In this document: one piece after another, positions 13,351-25,529 of the stretch
Position numbering within the stretch: position 1 is the first letter of the stretch
Layout: each line of letters opens with the position of its first letter
Origin: Cunninghamella blakesleeana
Taxonomy: Eukaryota > Mucoromycota > Mucoromycetes > Mucorales > Cunninghamellaceae
DNA: 64,000 bases
Direction of reading: 5' to 3'
Assembly (NCBI GenBank): GCA_017871115.1
Contig: JAFCIZ010000005.1
Location: 4,581,501-4,645,500, forward strand
Notes under the pieces: generated by a model
The model's database searches: none
Told to the model about the DNA's origin: nothing
Seen by the model: the letters and a program-made list of their open reading frames with translations, nothing else
Program-made: the position numbers and the translations under genes

Positions 13351-13753
13351 ATCCTTTTATTTCTTTTTTTTATTTATTCTCACTCCCATGTAATTTAATT
13401 TAACTGATTTTTATTGTTACTATTTATTTATTAATTTTATCTTTATACTTGTTTTATTATTTTATTTTCCTTTTAATTCTACTTTCTTTTAATTACAATT
13501 CTTTTTTTTCATTTTTTTTTTAAAAAAATAGAGATGATAAACTGTACATAGATTTTATTTATCATTATTTTATCACAAATTAATAAATAATCTTGGATTA
13601 AAAAAATTATTTTTCTTATATACATACTAATTAAACGATAAATAATCAAATCTTTTTATTTATTTTGACACTCATGTACAAAATTATTTATTTTATAAAA
13701 ATAAATAAAATGATTGTTATAATGATATAAAAATGAAATAAAAAATACTTATT
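13351..13753. other. Convergent 3' intergenic region
   Basis: T-rich 3' flank of the GPCR gene meeting the 3' flank of the copper transporter. No gene or structured element seen. Confidence 0.6.
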
Positions 13754-14564
13754 TTAATGGCATGAAATACTACGACTAGCAGTTAATCGACCTTGGCTAA
13801 AGAAATAATGTCCAAACCCAGCCCCAGCAATTGTAGCAATCATTAAATACCCATTATAAGTCATAAATACTAACATTAGCCAAAAACTAATTGCCATTAA
13901 CCCGGCATAAACTATAGATTGAAGTACTTGTTGTTTTTTGCGAGTACTATTAGACATAAAATAAAATAAAAGAATATAAATAAGTATATATATTTAAATT
14001 TATATCTATGGATTCTTCCTTTCTCTTTTATTATTATTATTATTAGTTTACTTTGTGAAGTCTCTTTGCTGATTTAATAAAGCATCAGATTCAGAACTTG
14101 ATGGAGCACCAATGCCACCTACTTGATCTTCTTGCCGTTTGATATCAGCTAATGCCACACCACGATCCAATTCACTCGCCCAAGCACGAATATATTCATA
14201 TCCAGCACCAATAGCAAAGATAGCTAAACAGGATAAAAACATACCTAAAGGTGTATGAATATGCCACCATTCAAATACAACACATGTATTTTTGATTTGC
14301 CAATTAAATATCATCTATTAGATACATATAATAAAAAGACAATATATAGATGTAAAGAATTAATTATTTATATTTCCAAAATTAATTATATAATTTCTTT
14401 TTATTTCTATTTACATTCATAGAACACATTTCTGGCATATCATGACCAGGCATGTCATGTCCTGGCATATCATGTCCTGGCATAGTATGACCTTCATGAC
14501 CAGCAGAAAACATCATACTGTCGCGAAGTGCTCCAGCAGCATGAGGACAGCCTGTATGATCCAT
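13754..14564 (-). CDS. Ctr-family copper transporter
   Basis: Minus-strand exons 14564-14415, 14314-14052 and 13946-13754 encode 201 residues. The extracellular N-terminus is rich in Met and His, with tandem GHDMP units, typical Mets motifs that capture Cu(I). TM1 begins near WQIKNTCVVFEWWHIHTP. A hydrophilic cytosolic loop leads to TM2 (QSIVYAGLMAISFWLMLVFM), with the MTYNGYL segment, and TM3 with GAGFG, the GxxxG packing motif of trimeric Ctr proteins. The C-terminus ends SISCH, whose Cys and His can hand copper to chaperones. Family members act at the plasma membrane or vacuole; which one is unclear. Confidence 0.93.
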
Positions 14565-14994
14565 TATAATAGCAATGTTTTTTAATTTAAAAAGTAAAAG
14601 TAAAATAAAATAAAGGAAAGAAAGGGTTTATTTTAAAAGATTGAAAAGAAAGGAAATGATGTTTTATACAAGATGAAAGAAAGAAAAGGAGAAAGTGAAA
14701 ATAAAATAAAAGCAAGGAGAGAAAAAGAAGTGAAATGAGCATTTTTTGCTTCAATAAAAATTTAAACCGCAAAAAATGCTTGAAAATCGAATTTAATCCC
14801 CGACCATTAAATTTCACGTTTTTTTACGCGTACTCTATTTTTTTACTCTCTTTTTCTTTTTTTCTCTATCTTAATTACTTTAATATAGATCATCCATCTA
14901 CGCTCATCCATCCATCCAATTATATTATATTAGAATTAATCATAATTATAGATCAATAATAATAAAATATTAATAATAGTGATATTTAAAAAAA
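14565..14994. other. Divergent promoter region of CTR and eIF3k
   Basis: 430 bp between two divergent starts. It contains a purine-rich stretch on the plus strand (14590-14735) that becomes a pyrimidine-rich leader for CTR, and short AT-rich DNA before the eIF3k ATG. I find no copper-response element that I could defend. Confidence 0.5.
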
Positions 14995-15968
14995 ATGACT
15001 ACAACTATTGATAGACCAGAAAATATTCAAACTTTAATTGATGGAGTAGAACGATATAATCCTGAAAACGTTACTGTACTTGAAGAATACCTTGAATCAC
15101 AATGTCAATCAGGTTCATATGATTTAATGGCTAATCTCGCTATTTTAAAATTGTAAGCAAATTTTCGCCTATTTTTTATATTTTATTTTATTTTATTCTA
15201 CACATACCATCATACATCATCTATAATATATATATATATATGTGTGTGTGTGTGTATATCTATAATTTTTGTACAACATAAATGAGCATATATGGGAATT
15301 ATTTTTATCAACACATTATTTATATGATTTCTTTTATTATTATTAGGTATCAATTCAATCCTACTAAAGCAAAAGAATCAGTCATTATTAATATTCTTGC
15401 TAAATCATTAACAGCTGTACCTGCTCCTGATTTTAATCTTTGTCTTTATTTATTAAGCGAACGTTCAGTAAGTTAGATCAAAATAACATTATATCAGATA
15501 TATATATATATATAATGGAAAAAAGATAATAAAGGAATTGTATTAATTATATGTAAATATATATTATACGTATTATTATTTTTATAATAGGAAGACGTTG
15601 AAAAATTAACCACCTTACAACAATTATTAGAACAATCCAACTATGTGAAATTTTGGGAAACATATAAGGATAATAACTATCAAAAATTAACAACCGGAAT
15701 TAAAGGATTTGAAGATGCCATTCGTCAATTAATTGCTAAAGTCATCACCATGTCTCATCAATCCATTAATGCTTCTGTCGTTCAATCTTATCTTGCTTTA
15801 GATAGCGCTGCTTTCGGTCCTTTCTGTGAACAACAACAATGGTCTCAACAAGGTGATGTCGTAACCATTCCTTTGAATAAAGATAACGAAGCTAAAGCTA
15901 TAGTTGTACGGGAAAATATTAAATTTGACCAATTAACTAAAGTTATTGGTTATTCTAATGAAATGTAA
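14995..15968 (+). CDS. EIF3K: Eukaryotic translation initiation factor 3 subunit K
   Basis: Exons 14995-15152, 15347-15467 and 15591-15968 encode 218 residues, the normal length for eIF3k. The protein opens MTTTIDRPENIQTLIDGVER followed by RYNPENVTVLEEYLE, then LYQFNPTK and the CSN8/PSMD8-type PCI region near the C-terminus (QSYLALDSAAFGPFCEQQQW). eIF3k is a non-core subunit of the 13-subunit eIF3 complex that helps recruit the 40S ribosome; budding yeast has lost it. Short introns interrupt the HEAT-like N-terminal half only. The start ATG is the first after a run of A and gives the conserved N-terminus. Confidence 0.95.
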
Positions 15969-16779
15969 AAAATAATAATAATTATTTATTTATTTATACA
16001 TATATATCACCTTTTTTTTACACACACATATACACACCCTCTCTCCAATATTATTATCAACCATCATCGTCCTATGCTATTTTATATATTTTAAAAATAC
16101 ATTACTATCATTTTATTATTATTACTTTTTTTTATTTTTTTTTTTTATAATAATTCTCAATCAAACATAAAAATTTCATTGTAATTTTTTTAATGATATT
16201 TAGTTATTCCCTTTAAAAATTGTATAAAGTCTCAATATATTATTATTATTTTATTTTTTCATTTATTATTTTTAAATATACCCAATTTACTAGTTATAAT
16301 TTTAAACCATTGATTTATTATTCTCAAGTTTTTGATTTTCTTATAAATATATATATATATATATATATATGTTGATCTTAAAAGATATTTTCTTTGGAGA
16401 ATATTTTTTTTTATCCACAGGTTTAGAACAATAGCATAAATGAATTTTGGGGTAGGAATCTATCATAAAATTATGTATATATTGTTGAAATCATAAGATT
16501 TTTTTTTATTGAAATGGTTATTTAAAGATTTATGATCAAGTATATCAATCATCACTAGAAAAAAATCCTACATGAATAATTTTATGTTTTTTTAGTTCTC
16601 TAACAAATACAATGTATTTTTAATTTTTATTTTTAAAATTATGGATTGATAAATAATATACACAAATAAATAATATAAAAATGTAGCAAAGTAATTAATG
16701 ATAAATAAAATGATATCTTGAATAAATAATTTTTTTCTTTTTCTTCTTTTTGTCTTTTTAATAGTTTTTCCTTTCTTAT
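15969..16779. other. Convergent intergenic region, no gene seen
   Basis: About 0.8 kb of AT-rich 3' flanks with T-runs and a (TA)n run near 16346-16370. Both strands were read; no exon-like stretch or structured RNA was found. Confidence 0.6.
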
Positions 16780-17292
16780 TTATGACCTTAAAGTTGACTT
16801 TAAATATCTTAAAAATTCTTTTGGACCTTCCCATAAATTATGATCCACTAAAGTCCATTCTACTTTCCATGGAGTTCCATCTTTCATTTGCATAACATCA
16901 GCCCAATCTGTAAAGACAGGTGTTTCATCTAAAGGAACGTTCCTACCTTTATCTGTGGTGATCTTTGTAATTTTCCTTGTTTTGTAAGTGGCAACAATTT
17001 GAATACGAGAGGCTAATTGTTTCCCGGTATCAGTAGGATGAACACGAATCCATACACGTGTATCCTCTATTACACTTGGAACAGTAATATGGCGATGATC
17101 GGGATTGGATTTAGGTAATGTTGGTAAAGCTTTATCGATCGCTTCTTCAATGGTTTCTGCTTCATCCACCTCTTCCTTTTCTCCCCCAGGTTTTGTTATA
17201 TCATATTGATAATAACCAAATTCATTGGATGGTACTATAAAATAATAATAAAAAAAAAAAGGTATATATATGCATTAATAAAAACCATCCTA

Positions 17293-17342
<50 letters not shown>

Positions 17343-20111
17343 CGCATATGTATATATATCTGTTATCTTTTTTTTTTTTTTAATTAATTACCTTCAGCTG
17401 TTACTTGATTAATCATAGATTGTAAATGAGGAGGAGCACCGGCACGTACTGTATTTGTAGGTGCAACATATTGAATTTCATTACTATCCAAAGTAACTAA
17501 TTCATCATCATCATCATTATTATTATTATTTGTATTATAAACTGGATGATGAAAAACGGAAGCTGGACGTGGAATGGTTGAACCTATAGAAGGTGTTGCA
17601 GCTTGGTGGCCATTCATAGTAATATTAGATGATGAATAAGAAGGGGTAGACCATGGGAGTGTTGATACAGGTCTTGATGGCCTTGATGATAGACCAGATG
17701 TATTAGATAAAGGAGGATTACTTTTTGTAAAGGAAGGTGTAGATGAGGCAATGGAAGCAGAAGCAGCAGCAGCAGCAGCACTAGCAGCAGTAGCACGCAT
17801 AAGTAAAGGATCATGAACCATAGCAATAGTAGGAGCATTTGTATTCATTTGGAATGGTTTAGGTTCAATATTGCCAAGAGATTTAGATCTTCCATGTTCC
17901 ATAAAAGGCTGACGTGGGTCTACTTTAGTCATAGATTCAACGGCAAAGCTATCAGTAAATGGATTATTTGATGATGTTTCTAATTGGTGTTCAGGATCAT
18001 CATGATGATGATGGACGGATATTTTTGTATTTTTTCTACTGAGCTGATGATGAGTGGTAGGACTAGTTGGATTACTGTTATGATGTCGAATAACCACTGT
18101 GTCGTTTGCATTAATATCAAATGGATCAATAGCTTGATCACCATGTTGATTATCGTCTTCTTCATCACTTTGATAATTATCAGAATCAAACTCTTCATCA
18201 TTATTATTATTAATATGACCTCTTCCTTCATTTTCATGTTTTTCATTTTCTCCACCATTTCTATTAAATACTGTAGTAGTTGTCATTGGTTGATTCATCA
18301 TCATACGTCCATCATTCCTTTCAAATACCAATGAATTGTTTTCATCATTATCTATATCATCATTCTTAGTGCTTTTATTACCCTCTCTATTGCTTTCATT
18401 TTCCCATTTTGTATCTGGTTTCATTGTATTGACTGAAGTTGTAGATATGGATGATTTCATTTTTGGGGATATATGAGTTACTGTAGATGCTTTATTCATT
18501 ATGGTTGAAGTAGGAGGAGGGATGCTACTTGTCATTTTTGGTGAAATATGTGTCACCGATGATGTGGATGGAGGTGTTTTTGCTGTAGACGGTGGTATAT
18601 TATTTTTTAATTTTGGTGAAACATGAGTAACTGTCCCTGGATAAGATGTAGGTTCATTAGATGATGAAGAAGGAGTAGATGTATTAATACGTTGATTATT
18701 GGATATTGGCTGTAATGGAGTATGTGTATTATTTATATGATGAGGATCAAATGATGGTTGATTGTGGAAAAATTGTTGACTTTGACGATGTTGCTGTTGT
18801 TTTAATTGTTCATGATATTGATGTTGATTGTTATTATTACTATTGTAGTTATTATTATTCATATTAGAATTATTATAGTTATTGCTTTGATTATTACTGT
18901 TTTTATAAGGGTTATTGCTATGATTATTATTGTGACTACTATTATTGTTATTATCATTATTATAATTAAGTGCATGCATATTCATTGGTAAATTAGAAGC
19001 TGAAGGAGAAGTTGGTATAGTATGTGGATAAACATGATTTTTTGGAGGTGAATGTTGATTTTCCTTTTGTGGAGGTATGATTAACATAGCAGGATCACGC
19101 CTTGGAAGATTAAATGTAGACGAGGAACCAGAGTTAGAGCTTGATTGAGCTTGAAGAGGAGGGCGATCAGCATAATTATTTGTTGGAGGGTATAAATTAG
19201 TTGATGAGGAGGAAGGATGTGGTAAACTATTGTTGACTTGAGGTGTATTAGAACGAGGAGGTGGATAAACTTCTTGAGGTTGTGCTACAGGTGTACCTGG
19301 ATAATAATTTTGATAGCTTAAAAATTGGTGACTAATACCTGGAGTCATAGCAGTATTTAATGAGGAATGATATGAATTTGGGTGGTGATGTGAAGTATTA
19401 GGATGGTTAGATACATTGTTATTGATGACCATAGGTGAAGGCATAAAGGCTGATACTTGTGATGCAGTTCTTTCACGTGGTGGCAATGGAGGTTGATTAG
19501 CCACATAAGAAGGAGGTGGAAAATTGGGTTGACTACTTGAAGAAGCAATATTATTTTGTTGAGGATTATTTGAAGTCCCAAAAGAACCTATATTGTGTAT
19601 ATATATTATATTTTTATAATAAATATAAAGATAATCAGTTCATACTCTATTTAATCAATTCCTATTTATACCATAAAGAAAAAAAAAAATAAGGTTTACC
19701 TGAATTATAAGCGGCAGGCTTTGAAGGCAATGGAGGAGGAACATTATTAGTAGGTGAAGATACAATAGGTATAGTAGTAGGAAAAGTTTGAACTGGTGAA
19801 GTAAATAAAGGTGAAGGAGCAGAAGCAACAGGAGAAGTTGGTGGTATCGAAAAAGGACTAGTAATTATTATAGGCGATGATTGCGATACACTTTGAGGAC
19901 TATTATTTTGAGAACTACTATTATTATTATTATTTCTCTCTTCCAATTCTAATTGAGCTTGAAGTTCACGAGCTAAAGCAGCATCTTTTTCTTCTTGTTC
20001 TAAACGTTTTTGTAAATCTTCTTGATATTTTTTATCTTCTTCTAATTGTAGTTTTTTAACTAGTTTTAGAGATTTTTGTTCTTTATGTTCCTTTCCAAAC
20101 AAATGACGCAT
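16780..20111 (-). CDS. Large Pro/Asn/Ser-rich scaffold-like protein with conserved C-terminal domain
   Basis: Minus-strand exons 20111-19700, 19587-17392 and 17234-16780 encode 1,020 residues. I do not recognise the family. Residues about 10-60 form a charged helix (KKLQLEEDKKYQEDLQKRLE and onward) reminiscent of coiled-coil or ubiquitin-interacting helices. The middle is disordered: poly-proline motifs (PPPLPSKP, PPLPPRER) that could bind SH3 domains, long Asn/His/Gln tracts, three copies of a VTHxSPK motif, and an acidic patch. The last about 150 residues are non-repetitive and look folded (VWIRVHPTDTGKQLASRIQI, then a Trp-rich end TPWKVEWTLVDHNLW). Such a layout suits a cytoskeletal or endocytic adaptor, but that is inference. 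Codons in the middle are CAN/AAT-rich, explaining several spurious reading frames on the other strand. Confidence 0.85.
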
Positions 20112-21094
20112 TTTTTATAAATCAAACAAAAGTATTGTAATAATAATATTGAAAAACTATTATTACTATAATTTATATATATATATATAAATAAATAAAG
20201 ATAACAAAATATTATAACAATATAATTATAATAAATAAGAAGAAAAAGGAAAAGAAAAAGAAAAACTGTGCCTCAAAAAAATAAAAGAAAATTATTATAC
20301 TTGATATATTTAACCTCCGACTTTTTTGACCTTGACTGAGCTTTGTCTTGGCCACCACCAGGTCTAATAAAAAAAGACCATTTGAATTAAAAATAGATTA
20401 TTATTATTTTATTATAAAAGAAGATAATTATTTTAATTAGAGTTTACTCAACGAGATATTTTCTCCCTTTTTTTTATATAAACATATATTTATATAACAT
20501 CAAAGTAAACGTCATCTACTTTTCCAAAGATGATCGTTTTCCAAGTTGTGTAACTATTTAAGGTAATTTTATTTTATTTTATTTTATTTTATTTTATTTT
20601 ATTTTATTTTTATATAATGTGAGAGTACGTTCATTAATAAATACCAATAATAAAAATAATATATATATATATATATATTTACTTTTCCAAAATTAAGTTA
20701 CCCAAGAAACATAAAAACTTTTGATATTTTCTTTGTACATATGGTGGTAAATCAAATAGTAGATTTTAATGAAACTTGCAAAAAAACTGTTTATTGATAA
20801 ATAAGCCCCATCTTGGCATGTATTTTCTTTTATTATTACTATTATAATTATAATTATATTTTCAGTTTAAAATGATAATGAAACCACTTTAAATAATTTA
20901 GTTTTTTTTTTCTCTTGGCTATAACTTTTTTTGAAATAGTCATAATAAGAAAAAAAAATAATTTAACCCCCGAGGATTCATGCGATTTGGAATTTCCTGT
21001 CACTTTATACAAACCCAAGTTTAATAAAAAAATATTCTCACCATGTTTTTCTTTTTCTTTCTTTTTCTCTTTCTTTTCTTCAAATATTAAAAAT
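20112..21094. other. Divergent intergenic region with ATTTT repeats and a possible minus-strand exon
   Basis: Nearly 1 kb between divergent genes. It contains a pentanucleotide (ATTTT)n array at about 20566-20611, a (TA)n run near 20660-20680, and a GC-richer segment at 20273-20363 that is open on the minus strand after a consensus acceptor (see findings). No confident gene. Confidence 0.5.
20566..20611. repeat. (ATTTT)n pentanucleotide tandem repeat
   Basis: About nine head-to-tail ATTTT units, the only clear pentanucleotide array in the window. Confidence 0.85.
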
Positions 21095-22292
21095 ATGAAT
21101 GAAATTAAAGAACAAAACATTGATAAACAAGATCAAGATATAAATCATTCTCACCAAGAACAAGCATCTTTATCGTCTAATTTAACCCAAGAAGCCTCTC
21201 CACTTCGTGAACAAAGACAACGGCGTAATTTAAGATTGCCTGGTAATGTTGACGTTGAAAGTGTGGGTGGTACAAAATATTCTTTAAAAGATAATCGTAG
21301 AGAATCATGGATTGATCGTATGAATCAAGCTGCTAAAAATGGTACGTAAAAAAAGAAAAACATTAATGAAAAAAGTAGAGAGAAGGGAAAATTCAAAATT
21401 ATGTGAATCATTATTATTTACTTGTACTAATTATATACATATATACATATGTTTTTATTTTTATATTTATTTATTCTTACCTATTTGTCGGATATATACA
21501 CGTATCATTATAATAATAATGATAAAAATGTATTAATAATTATATTTTTTAAAAAAAGCAATAAAGAGATCATCTTATATTGCAACAGAAACTGATAGAC
21601 CTTTAATAGATAAAATAGCTGATTCCATGAATAAATACGACAATGAAGATGATGAGCCTGAAAAAGAAACTTGGTCAGACAAAATTATGAATTTATTATT
21701 TCCTTCCTTGCAACATCCGCCATCCAAAGTGGAACCTGAAATAATAAAAGAGGAAACAAGAACTACAGAAGCAATTACACCAGAAATCATTCCTTCGGAT
21801 GACCATTATGATGATGTACAGCAAAGTACTAATGATACAATAAAAACATCATGGACAAAAGAAGCAACCAACTTGGCCCAAGAAGTAGATAAGCATGCTT
21901 TAAATCGACATCCTGATAAAAAAGTTTCTATTGAAAGTTCAGATGATATTTATGATGATGCACAAGCGGAATTACCTGACCCTTCCATTTTGGAAACCTT
22001 AACCAATGATGCTAATCGACCTTATGTCTCTGAAAAAAATAAAAATAGACCTCGTAGTAAATCCTTGATGACAGATCATCAATTACAACGTTTAAAAGAT
22101 CAAAAAATGGAATTAGAAAATCAACCTCCTCCTCAATTTCGCTCTCACCCTCCTTATGATGTAATCGATAATAAAAAAGAAAGACATCGTCTTCGTAAAC
22201 AAAAATTGGTAGAAGAACAAGACATTTTGGGGAAACAATCTCATTTTGATAATGATTTTGAAAATTGGACTGCAAGACCAAGACAATTATAA
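21095..22292 (+). CDS. Hypothetical disordered, charged 326-residue protein
   Basis: Exons 21095-21341 and 21559-22292 join as AAKN|AIKRSSY to give 326 residues. No domain is recognised. The sequence is polar, with acidic clusters (NEDDEPEKETWSDKI, DDHYDDVQQ) and a basic helical stretch near the end (KKERHRLRKQKLVEEQDILG). Short motifs with Trp (ESWIDRMNQAAK, ETWSDKIMNLLF, KTSWTKEA) recur and may be amphipathic or binding segments. The frame is open upstream of 21095, but the ATG at 21095 follows a C/T-rich leader and starts the polar protein, so I prefer it over 20915. The intron acceptor is weak (A-rich before ag at 21558). It may be lineage-specific. Confidence 0.75.
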
Positions 22293-22624
22293 AAATAAAA
22301 ATAAACTCATTTTTTTTTAATAAAAACTTTACAATAAAAAAATAAATATAAACTGTTATTTTATAATAAATATTATTTATTTATTTTTTAACTTGAAAAA
22401 AAAAAGAACGGTAATATTAATAATGGATGAATAAATAATTACATACAACTTCTTTTAAAATAAAAATAATAATAAAAAAACTGGAAATGAGTTGAAAAAA
22501 AAAGTTGATCACAAAAATAGTTGACAAAAGGTTGTTGTGTACATTAAATGAATGAGAATAATAATAATATTTATATGTTGATGAAGATTGAAAATAAAAT
22601 GATTGCTGCTAAAAAAAACATCCA
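22293..22624. other. Convergent intergenic region
   Basis: A/T-rich 3' flanks of the preceding plus-strand gene and of TRM112; nothing else seen. Confidence 0.55.
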
Positions 22625-22763
22625 TTAAATTTCATGTTCGGCTAATAACATATTAGGAATACCATCCTTAATATTGTAAATATGTTGGCATCCATTGCAA
22701 ACCATTCTTCCTTGTTGAATATGAGTCTATATAGAATAATAATATGTTCCATTTAATTTAAAT

Positions 22764-22797
<34 letters not shown>

Positions 22798-23271
22798 ATT
22801 CTTCCTTTTATTTTATTTTCTTTTCTTTTGTTATTTACCTCGAGTAAAATACTATGAAGAGTTTTCAAAAATTCTTCATTTTCTGCAGCGTTTTCTGGAA
22901 CTTCACTTGGAACGTTATTTATACCTAACTAATAATAATATAAATGTAAATGTATGTAATAATGTTTTATAAGAAAAATAAAAAATAACCATTCTATGAT
23001 TAATAATTTATCACAAACACACACACATGTGCTCTCTCTATCTCTCCCTTATTTTTTTTAATAATAATAAAACTATTGTTATTAACTTTACTTGAAGAGC
23101 AGTTGTAGCAAGAGCGTTCCATTCAATCTTTGGTAAAATATTGATTAAGAATTCAGGATTAAAATCAGCTTCAATAAGTTCGACTTCGGCGTCTTCAAAA
23201 CGAAGAGGAAAGTTGTTATTATTACAACCTTTAACGTGGCATTGTAACATGTTATGAGTGATAAGTCTCAT
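22625..23271 (-). CDS. TRM112: Trm112, activator subunit of RNA and protein methyltransferases
   Basis: Minus-strand exons 23271-23092, 22928-22839 and 22726-22625 encode 123 residues, the family length. The N-terminus MRLITHNMLQCHVKGC and the C-terminal GRMVCNGCQHIYNIKDGIPN supply the zinc-binding and UPF0434-like fold; the central helical part includes FNPEFLINILPKIEWNAL. Trm112 is a small obligate partner that stabilises Trm9, Trm11, Mtq2 and Bud23, so it links tRNA modification, eRF1 methylation and 18S rRNA methylation. All conserved segments are intact. Confidence 0.96.
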
Positions 23272-23921
23272 TTTTAGAGTAATATATATATATAGTATAC
23301 AAAAAAAAAAAGGATGAAAGAGTTAAAAAGTCAGACGGATTTTTTTTTAAAATTTTAAAAAGCCACGATTTATTTATGATATAAAAAAAAGGTCACTGAT
23401 TTTATGCACTGTGTTTGAATTGATATTTTTACTATGGCTATCATTCTTCCACTATTTTCATTGTCATAATATACAAATGAATTATATATAAACCATATAC
23501 TCTATATATTATATGATTAATCTAATTAGGATTTCATTTAAAAAAGAAAAAAAGAAAAAAGAAATACTAGCATGAATTTTTTAAATTACTAAATTGTCCC
23601 TGAAAAACAAAAAAATCATAAAAAAACGTCAAACGTGAAAAATATTCAACTTTATAAAAATAAAAAAATGCATAAAGTTAATAAAAATAATAAAAACTAA
23701 TAAATATTATATTTTACGTATGTATCCATTTATTTAAATTGTTTAATATATATTTATTTACTAGAGAATGATATAAAGCACATGATGAATCAATTGGCTC
23801 AATGAAAAAATTTTTTACTGGATTTAAATTTTTCTAATAAAATACGGGAAAAATTTTTTTCATTTGTGTTTTTCTTTTTCTTTTTTTCTTCTTCACTACA
23901 GATAAATAATATTATTCAAAA
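23272..23921. other. Divergent promoter region of TRM112 and NDK
   Basis: 650 bp between divergent starts. A C/T-rich leader (about 23865-23900) precedes the NDK ATG, as is common for strongly expressed fungal genes. No other element that I can support. Confidence 0.5.
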
Positions 23922-24661
23922 ATGGAACGTACTTATGTTATGGTAAAGCCCGATGGTGTCCAACGTGGTTTAGTTGGTGAAGTCCTCAAGCGTTTCGAAA
24001 CCCGTGGTTATCAACTCCTTGCTCTTGAATTAATTCACCCTACTCGTGAACTTCTTGAACAACACGTAAGTTTTATTTACTTATAAAGAAAAAGAAAAAA
24101 AAAATAGTTACGCGAAAGTTTTTTTTATTTATATATTCTTATTCTTGTTTTACAACAGTATCACGAATTAAAGGATAAGGGTTTCTTCCCCGCTCTTGTT
24201 GAATATATGTTATCTGGTCCCGTTGTTGGTATGGTCTTTGCCGGTTTAGAAGCTGTCAAAGTTGGTCGTTTGGTAAATAAAAATCAAAAGAAAAGGATTA
24301 AAAATAAAAGGGAACAAAGTGAAATATAAATGTACTGGTATTATAAAATTAATTTGTATTTACTTTATTTATTTATCTTTTAGATGGTTGGTGCTACTAA
24401 CCCCTTACAATCTGCTCCTGGTACCATCAGAGCTGATTTCTGTATCCAAGTGTAAGTTACTAATTGAATTCTTTTATATATGTATGAATATGAATGTATG
24501 TATTAACTTTTATTTTATATTTTATTTTTTTTAATAGTGGTCGTAACATCGTCCACGCTTCCGATACCGTCGAAAATGCTTTACGTGAAATCGATTTATG
24601 GTTCCCCAGAGGTGTTAAGGAAGTTACTAACCCTCTTATCCAAGGTTTCATCTACGAATAA
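23922..24661 (+). CDS. YNK1: Nucleoside diphosphate kinase
   Basis: Exons 23922-24065, 24159-24272, 24384-24451 and 24538-24661 give 149 residues, a normal group I NDPK subunit. The protein starts [20 protein letters not shown] and carries the active-site histidine H115 in [12 protein letters not shown], the Kpn-loop region ([17 protein letters not shown]) and ends LIQGFIYE. It transfers the gamma phosphate from ATP to other NDPs through a phosphohistidine, usually as a hexamer in the cytosol. Codon use is the most GC-biased of the window (many -C endings), as expected for a highly expressed gene. Confidence 0.98.
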
Positions 24662-25529
24662 ATTTATTTTTAAATTGAAATTTCTTTTTTTAATAAACAA
24701 ATAAATAAAAAAAGTTGTCAACCATAAAAGCACTAAATGTTTTTTAAGGATATAAAAGTGAAAATATAAATATAAAAGAGTGTTCTATATTTGGTTTTTT
24801 ATAGTTTAATAATTATGTATTTTAATTATATATGTAGACTCCAAAGATCTTGGTAAAATCACCAATTACAAGTCCAAATTATTTGATACTCCAGTGATTA
24901 AAGATTATCCACCCATGAAAAATCTAATCATGAAATATAAATTATCTAAAAAATAAAAGGTATTTGCTTTACTATATTTATATATTCACAACATATGTAA
25001 ACTTGGATTCTCAAAAACTTACAGAAACACCATAATATTTTAATGAAGGAAGATGGGTTTTTGAACGAATATATACAAATGTATATATTCGAAATTAACA
25101 TTACTAAAAAATGTATATATTTTCTTAATATGAAAATATAGAGATATCCAGAGAAATCAATTAAAATAAGCATGTTTATATAAATAGAGAACATATATAA
25201 TCTTACGTGGCTATACTTAATTTTATTACTATTAATATTATCACTACTATTATACATTACTTCATTGCTTATTAGTATTATATTATTGAAAAAAAAAATA
25301 AACATAAAATATATTTTTATAAAAATAAACTTTTTTTAGCTTACATTCATGCTTTTATCAAAATAAGATTAAAGAAAAAAAAAGTGGAGTTTAAATTAGT
25401 AATAGAGATATTTTTTTTTTTTATCTGTTCTCACTTTTCCCTTCTTTTCCCTTTTCCCTTCCCTATTCCCTTATTATTTTTATTAATATTTTTTAATAAA
25501 AGTTATATAATATATTATTTTAATATTTT
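24662..25529. other. Intergenic region with an orphan open segment and a palindrome
   Basis: About 870 bp between NDK and the HECT ligase. It contains an exon-like open segment at 24813-24957 after a consensus acceptor, with no start codon or partner exon that I can find, and a near-perfect 11-bp inverted repeat with a 4-nt loop at 25066-25091. The frame at 24946-25305 (minus) looks random. Confidence 0.5.

Noticed and set aside
14735..14959. Plus-strand open frame between CTR and eIF3k
   Set aside because: The composition is Phe/Leu/Ser from C/T-rich promoter DNA, with no homology that I recognise.
20915..21094. Upstream in-frame ATG for the 326-residue protein
   Set aside because: It would add about 60 hydrophobic and Phe/Ser-rich residues read from a C/T-rich leader. 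The ATG at 21095 gives a uniform polar protein.
24946..25305. 119-residue minus-strand frame
   Set aside because: It is Ile/Tyr/Asn-rich, typical of translated AT-rich DNA, and overlaps a palindrome and the orphan segment.
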